NCBI GenBank assembly: GCA_041751425.1
Contig: JBGSXL010000008.1
Location: 124,001 to 188,000 of the forward strand
DNA: 64,000 nucleotides
Direction of reading: 5' to 3'
Source of the DNA: JAVVEG01 sp041751425
Lineage (GTDB): Bacteria; Pseudomonadota; Gammaproteobacteria; Pseudomonadales; Pseudohongiellaceae
Within the stretch, counting starts at the first letter, position 1; each line of letters starts with the position of its first letter. The notes beneath the pieces were generated by a model. That model saw only the letters and a list, made by a program, of their open reading frames with translations, ran no database searches and was not told the DNA's origin. Positions 60,990 through 64,000 of the stretch are shown here, one piece after another. Position numbers and translations under genes: made by a program.

Positions 60990-61667
60990 ATGATCAAATT
61001 ACACGGTTTTTCTTCCAGCAATTACTACAACGTACCTAAACTCGCCCTTCTGGAGAAAGGCATAGCGTTTGAAGAAGTTTTGTCTTACACCGGAGTAGGT
61101 CCAAAGTACAAACCCGAGTACCTCGCTAAAAGCCCTATGGGCAAGGTGCCGGCACTTGAAACAGTCGAAGGATTCATCAGCGAATCTCGTGCAATTTTAG
61201 AGTACATCGAACGAGCATACCCGCAGCCTTCACTACTGCCAGCCACACCCTTTGGCATTGCTAAAGTGCAGGAGTTGTCACAGTTCATCGAGCTTTACTT
61301 TGAGCTTGTCGCCCGCCGCCTGATTCCGAACCTCTTGGGCGGTACACAACCAAATCACGTTGTGTTGAAAGAAGTCGAGAACAGCCTCAATAAAGCTGTA
61401 GCAGCGCTGCCAAAACTTTCGACTTTTGAGAAGTTTGCCTGTGGCGACCAATTCACCCTGGCGGATATCGCGGCGATTTTGAACCTTCCCATCGTACGCA
61501 GCGTTGGCAAAGCGTTCCTGGGCAAGGATCCACTGTCAGAGGTGCCAGGATTGGATGCATACTGCATGCGTATGGAAGAAAGACCTCATGTTAAGAAAAT
61601 TCGCGCTGATGCGGTAAATGATCGCCCACATTTCATGGCGCACCTGAAGGCGTTGTATGGGATTTAG
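60990..61667 (+). CDS. Glutathione S-transferase-like protein
   Basis: This 225-residue protein has the two-domain GST fold: a thioredoxin-like N-domain (about 1-78) with the cis-proline segment GKVPALET near residue 51 and the glutathione-contact ESRAILEYIE near 65-74, then an all-helical C-domain with FTLADIAAIL near 152. SSSNYYNV near residue 8 is where a catalytic Ser would lie. GGGAATATAAATG gives a fair ribosome site. The substrate is unknown. It lies between two broken attC-like halves and may be a former cassette gene. Confidence 0.88.
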   Translation: MIKLHGFSSSNYYNVPKLALLEKGIAFEEVLSYTGVGPKYKPEYLAKSPMGKVPALETVEGFISESRAILEYIERAYPQPSLLPATPFGIAKVQELSQFIELYFELVARRLIPNLLGGTQPNHVVLKEVENSLNKAVAALPKLSTFEKFACGDQFTLADIAAILNLPIVRSVGKAFLGKDPLSEVPGLDAYCMRMEERPHVKKIRADAVNDRPHFMAHLKALYGI

Positions 61668-61715
61668 CAGAAACAGTAATGGCAGGCCTCCGATAGCGTA
61701 GATGCCTCCACTACA

Positions 61716-61742
61716 AAGCCGCGCATGCTGGCGGCGTTATGC
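61716..61742 (+). other. Right half of an attC-like site before the ATPase gene
   Basis: The stretch ends GGCGGCGTTATGC, and GTTATGC at 61736-61742 resembles the crossover end of attC sites. The next gene begins 18 bases later, as in a cassette. No complementary left arm is found upstream within this gap, so it is at most a remnant. Confidence 0.35.
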
Positions 61743-61760
61743 AATAGATAGAGGTAAAAA

Positions 61761-62291
61761 ATGAGCAAAGGAGTTTTGACTTTTTTCTGTGGGAAAATGG
61801 GAGCGGGGAAAACTACAAAATCACGTGAAATTGCCCAGACAAGGAATGCCGTATTACTCTCAGAAGATGAGTGGTTAGAGGCAATCTACCCCAAAAAAAT
61901 TGCTTCTCTGGAAGACTATATTAAATACTCTGCTCAGCTTAAGCCTCCAATGAAGAAGCTGGTTCAATCGATCCTGGCTGCGGGAACAGATGTGGTGATG
62001 GACTTTCCCGCTAATACTATTCCGCAAAGAGAATGGTTCAAAAGCATTTTCTCAGAGATCCAAGCCTCTCATAATTTGATCTACATCGATTTGCCAAATG
62101 ATGTCTGCATAGAGCAGGTCGCTAAAAGACGCGCCGAACAGCCGGAGAGGATGGCAACTGACACGGTAGAGATGTTTGAGAAGGTTACAAAGCATTTTGT
62201 AGCACCCACATCTGATGAAGGTTTTAATACAACGTTGGTTGTGAAAAGTGCAGACAGGCAGGTCAATGTGCCAACGCACATTATCCGTTGA
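61761..62291 (+). CDS. P-loop ATPase / small-molecule kinase-like protein
   Basis: This 176-residue protein has the Walker A motif FFCGKMGAGKTTKS near residues 9-22, an acidic loop LLSEDEWLEAIYP near 32-44, DVVMDFPANT near 74-83 in the Walker B position, and a lid-like CIEQVAKRRAEQPERM near 112-127. This is the plan of AAA_33/zeta-toxin-like kinases and chloramphenicol-phosphotransferase-type proteins. No specific substrate can be named. AGAGGT precedes the ATG. The gene stands alone between the GST and ParD-like genes. Confidence 0.8.
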   Translation: MSKGVLTFFCGKMGAGKTTKSREIAQTRNAVLLSEDEWLEAIYPKKIASLEDYIKYSAQLKPPMKKLVQSILAAGTDVVMDFPANTIPQREWFKSIFSEIQASHNLIYIDLPNDVCIEQVAKRRAEQPERMATDTVEMFEKVTKHFVAPTSDEGFNTTLVVKSADRQVNVPTHIIR

Positions 62292-62360
62292 TACATTACC
62301 ATGGGCGTTAAATACTCATCACCCCTCCTTGCAGTCAAATCGCCACCAGCATATGATCTG

Positions 62361-62375
62361 TATACGTTTCGTATA
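62361..62375. promoter_or_regulatory. Palindromic operator upstream of the parD-like gene
   Basis: TATACGTTTCGTATA is a perfect inverted repeat with 6-bp arms and a 3-base centre, ending 12 bases before the parD-like ATG. It overlaps the TATATAAGG stretch that includes the ribosome site. Such a site is expected for autoregulation by a ribbon-helix-helix antitoxin. Confidence 0.55.
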
Positions 62376-62387
62376 TAAGGATCTGCC

Positions 62388-62594
62388 ATGGGTATCGTTA
62401 AAATAAGTGATGAACTGCACGAAGAAATTCGCAAATCCAGTTCGGTAATGGTCCGTTCCATCAACGCACAAGCCGAATACTGGATAAAGATAGGCATGCT
62501 TGCGGAGGCAAATCCGAGCATGTCTTTCTCTCAGATTGTCAGCGCACAAATGAGGCATGCCGCTGTTGATATAAGGAAATTTGTCGGTGGCTGA
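62388..62594 (+). CDS. ParD-like antitoxin family protein
   Basis: The 68-residue protein matches the ParD_like family: MGIVKISDELHEEIRKSSSV at the start forms the ribbon-helix-helix-type strand and first helix, and SINAQAEYWIKIGMLAEANP follows. AAGG lies seven bases upstream of the ATG. The partner position is filled not by a ParE toxin but by a methionine aminopeptidase gene two bases or less downstream, a pairing I recall from other proteobacteria. A palindrome just upstream suggests autoregulation. Confidence 0.85.
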   Translation: MGIVKISDELHEEIRKSSSVMVRSINAQAEYWIKIGMLAEANPSMSFSQIVSAQMRHAAVDIRKFVGG

Positions 62595-62595
62595 C

Positions 62596-63360
62596 ATGAC
62601 CCTGAAAAATGCAGAAGAATTGCAAGTGATGCGCGAAGCCGGACAGCTTCTCGCATCTGTATTTGATTACCTCGACCAGCAAATGCAAGTTGGTTTAACC
62701 ACAATGGATGTCAACAATCTGGTTGAGCGATTTATCGTTGACCAGTTGCAGGCTCGTCCAGCCAGCAAGGGACAATACGGTTATCAGTACGTGCTTAATT
62801 CTTCGGTCAATCATGTCGTCTGTCACGGCGTTCCTTCAGATAACCAGAAGCTTAGGTCCGGCGACATCGTCAATGTTGATATCACGCTGGAGAAAGGTGG
62901 CTTCATCGCTGACTCCAGCAAAATGTACATGTTGGGTGATGTGTCGCCACTGGCGAAACGTCTGGTTGATAAAACCTATGAAGCCATGTGGGAAGGAATA
63001 CGGGTTGTTAAACCTGGCGCCACATTGGGTGATGTTGGCTATGCGATACAGCGCTATGCCGAGAAGCATGGCTACTCCATTGTGCGTGAGTACTGCGGTC
63101 ATGGCATTGGACGCGAGATGCATGAGGATCCCCAAGTGTTACATTATGGACAACCAGGAAAAGGGATGGCACTGCAGGAAGGCATGACATTCACAATCGA
63201 GCCGATGATCAACCAAGGAAAAGCGAAAGTAAAAATGAAGAAAGACGGCTGGACAGTCGTTACAAGTGACAAGAAATTGTCTGCACAATGGGAGCACACT
63301 ATCGCGGTGACAGCGAATGGTTATGAAGTGCTCACGCTCCGGAATGAAGAACGTATTTAA
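62596..63360 (+). CDS. map: Type I methionine aminopeptidase
   Basis: This enzyme removes the N-terminal methionine from nascent proteins. The product from the ATG at 62596 has 254 residues. All five metal ligands and the catalytic His are visible: the His in NHVVCHGVP near residue 78, Asp in VNVDIT near 96, Asp in IADSSK near 107, His in CGHGIGREMHEDP near 170, Glu in FTIEPMI near 203 and Glu in QWEHTIAV near 234. GTG at 62587 (AAGGA nine bases upstream) or TTG at 62581 are alternative starts that would overlap the parD-like gene. A second, rpsB-linked map gene is likely elsewhere in the genome. Confidence 0.95.
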   Translation: MTLKNAEELQVMREAGQLLASVFDYLDQQMQVGLTTMDVNNLVERFIVDQLQARPASKGQYGYQYVLNSSVNHVVCHGVPSDNQKLRSGDIVNVDITLEKGGFIADSSKMYMLGDVSPLAKRLVDKTYEAMWEGIRVVKPGATLGDVGYAIQRYAEKHGYSIVREYCGHGIGREMHEDPQVLHYGQPGKGMALQEGMTFTIEPMINQGKAKVKMKKDGWTVVTSDKKLSAQWEHTIAVTANGYEVLTLRNEERI

Positions 63361-63387
63361 TTAGTCTCCTTAATTCGAAAATGATAT

Positions 63388-64000
63388 TTAATCGTCCGTG
63401 ATACTGATTGACGGAGCTGCTGCCGCCGTAGCATTCAAGCTCGCCACTTTCTCCAACAAATTGCGCGCCAATTCATGATAGGCCTGTGCCACTTTCCCCT
63501 CGGGTTCGGCGACGACTATCGGTGTTCCATTATCGGTATTAACTCGGATGGCCAGATCCAGTGGCAACGATCCAATCACATTTACATCATAGTCGCGCGA
63601 TAACTGTTCACCACCTCCGGTGCCAAATATTGCCTCGGCATGACCACAATTGGAACAAACATGAATGCTCATATTCTCGACAACGCCGAGAATAGGGACA
63701 TTCACCTTGCGGAACATCTCGATACCCTTACGGGCGTCCAATAGCGCAACGTCTTGCGGCGTTGTCACGATCACGGCACCGGTAATCACGACCGACTGGG
63801 ACAGGCTGAGCTGAATGTCGCCCGTCCCTGGTGGCATGTCCACTATCAGGAAATCCAGATTTCCCCACAGTGTGTCGCGCAGCATCTGATTAAAGGCGCC
63901 AACAATCATGGGGGCACGCCACACCATTGCTGTATTTCCCTCTACCAGATAGCCCATGGAATTGGACTTGATACCATGGGCCATGATGGGCTCCATGAAT
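63388..64000 (-). CDS. apbC: Iron-sulfur cluster carrier ApbC/Mrp, C-terminal part
   Basis: This Mrp/NBP35-type P-loop ATPase carries iron-sulfur clusters to target proteins. About 204 C-terminal residues are visible; the frame continues past the right edge, so the N-terminal Walker A is not in the window. Visible motifs are VDMPPGTGD (switch region), TTPQDVALLDARKG and the cluster-binding CSNCGH with two cysteines. The tail TAAAAPSISITDD is low-complexity. The gene converges on map with 27 bases between. Confidence 0.95.
   Translation of the reverse strand, partial: FMEPIMAHGIKSNSMGYLVEGNTAMVWRAPMIVGAFNQMLRDTLWGNLDFLIVDMPPGTGDIQLSLSQSVVITGAVIVTTPQDVALLDARKGIEMFRKVNVPILGVVENMSIHVCSNCGHAEAIFGTGGGEQLSRDYDVNVIGSLPLDLAIRVNTDNGTPIVVAEPEGKVAQAYHELARNLLEKVASLNATAAAAPSISITDD

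Noticed and set aside
62300..62316. GGGCGTTAAATAC after the ATPase gene as an attC crossover
   Set aside because: GTTAAAT fits GTTRRRY, but no complementary left arm or hairpin can be formed in the few bases after the stop codon.

Overview
The window is chromosomal DNA from a gammaproteobacterium. Gene order closely follows the segment I remember from Pseudomonas aeruginosa: lpxC, the division/cell-wall (dcw) cluster, rnpB, rsmI-lpoA-yraN-diaA-dolP, sspBA-petCBA-rpsI-rplM, zapE/zapG, cysD-cysNC, algW-hisDG-murA, then kds-lpt-rpoN-ptsN-rapZ-ptsO. The differences (a fused cytochrome b/c1 gene, an inserted ydbH-ynbE-ydbL trio, missing mlaFED and mlaB, missing hpf and hisC) and the moderate GC point to a relative outside Pseudomonas, perhaps a marine lineage. 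The genus cannot be told from this sequence alone.

Layout. Positions 1-18529 (minus strand): M23 peptidase (cut by the edge), lpxC, ftsZ, ftsA, ftsQ, ddl, murC, murG, ftsW, murD, mraY, murF, murE, ftsI, ftsL, rsmH, mraZ. Genes are tightly packed, often with 1-11 base overlaps, behind one promoter with a 10-bp-phased array of MraZ boxes. Positions 18774-19151: RNase P RNA. Positions 19259-22650: ydbH-ynbE-ydbL, an AsmA-like lipid-transport module. Positions 22663-33690: rsmI, lpoA, yraN, diaA, dolP, sspBA, the bc1 complex (petA and a petB-petC fusion), rpsI-rplM and zapE. Positions 34045-38797: zapG, sulfate activation (cysD, cysNC) and the periplasmic protease AlgW/DegS. Positions 38847-43032 (minus): hisD, hisG, murA, ibaG and an orphan mlaC. 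Positions 43265-52047 (plus): yrbG, kdsD, kdsC, lptCAB, rpoN, a 265-bp MITE-like element, ptsN, rapZ, ptsO, darP. Positions 52081-57003: a LysR regulator with a probable CTG start, a histidine phosphatase, a kinase-like phosphotransferase, and a two-subunit sodium/solute symporter.

The last part, 57004-62300, is accessory. It holds one well-formed integron-type gene cassette bounded by two attC-like hairpins, an orphan gene, and a DUF222/HNH nuclease gene with a near-perfect LexA box upstream and two palindromes inside. It also holds three short cassette-like genes (GFA-family, glutathione S-transferase-like, P-loop ATPase) next to broken attC-like halves. No integron integrase is in the window. 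A ParD-like protein paired with a methionine aminopeptidase, with a palindromic operator, and the end of apbC/mrp close the window.

The core genes serve envelope growth: peptidoglycan precursor synthesis and septation (dcw, murA, lpoA), lipopolysaccharide synthesis and export (lpxC, kdsCD, lptABC), and lipid traffic (ydbH, mlaC, dolP). Nitrogen PTS/RapZ regulation, respiration and sulfate assimilation lie nearby.
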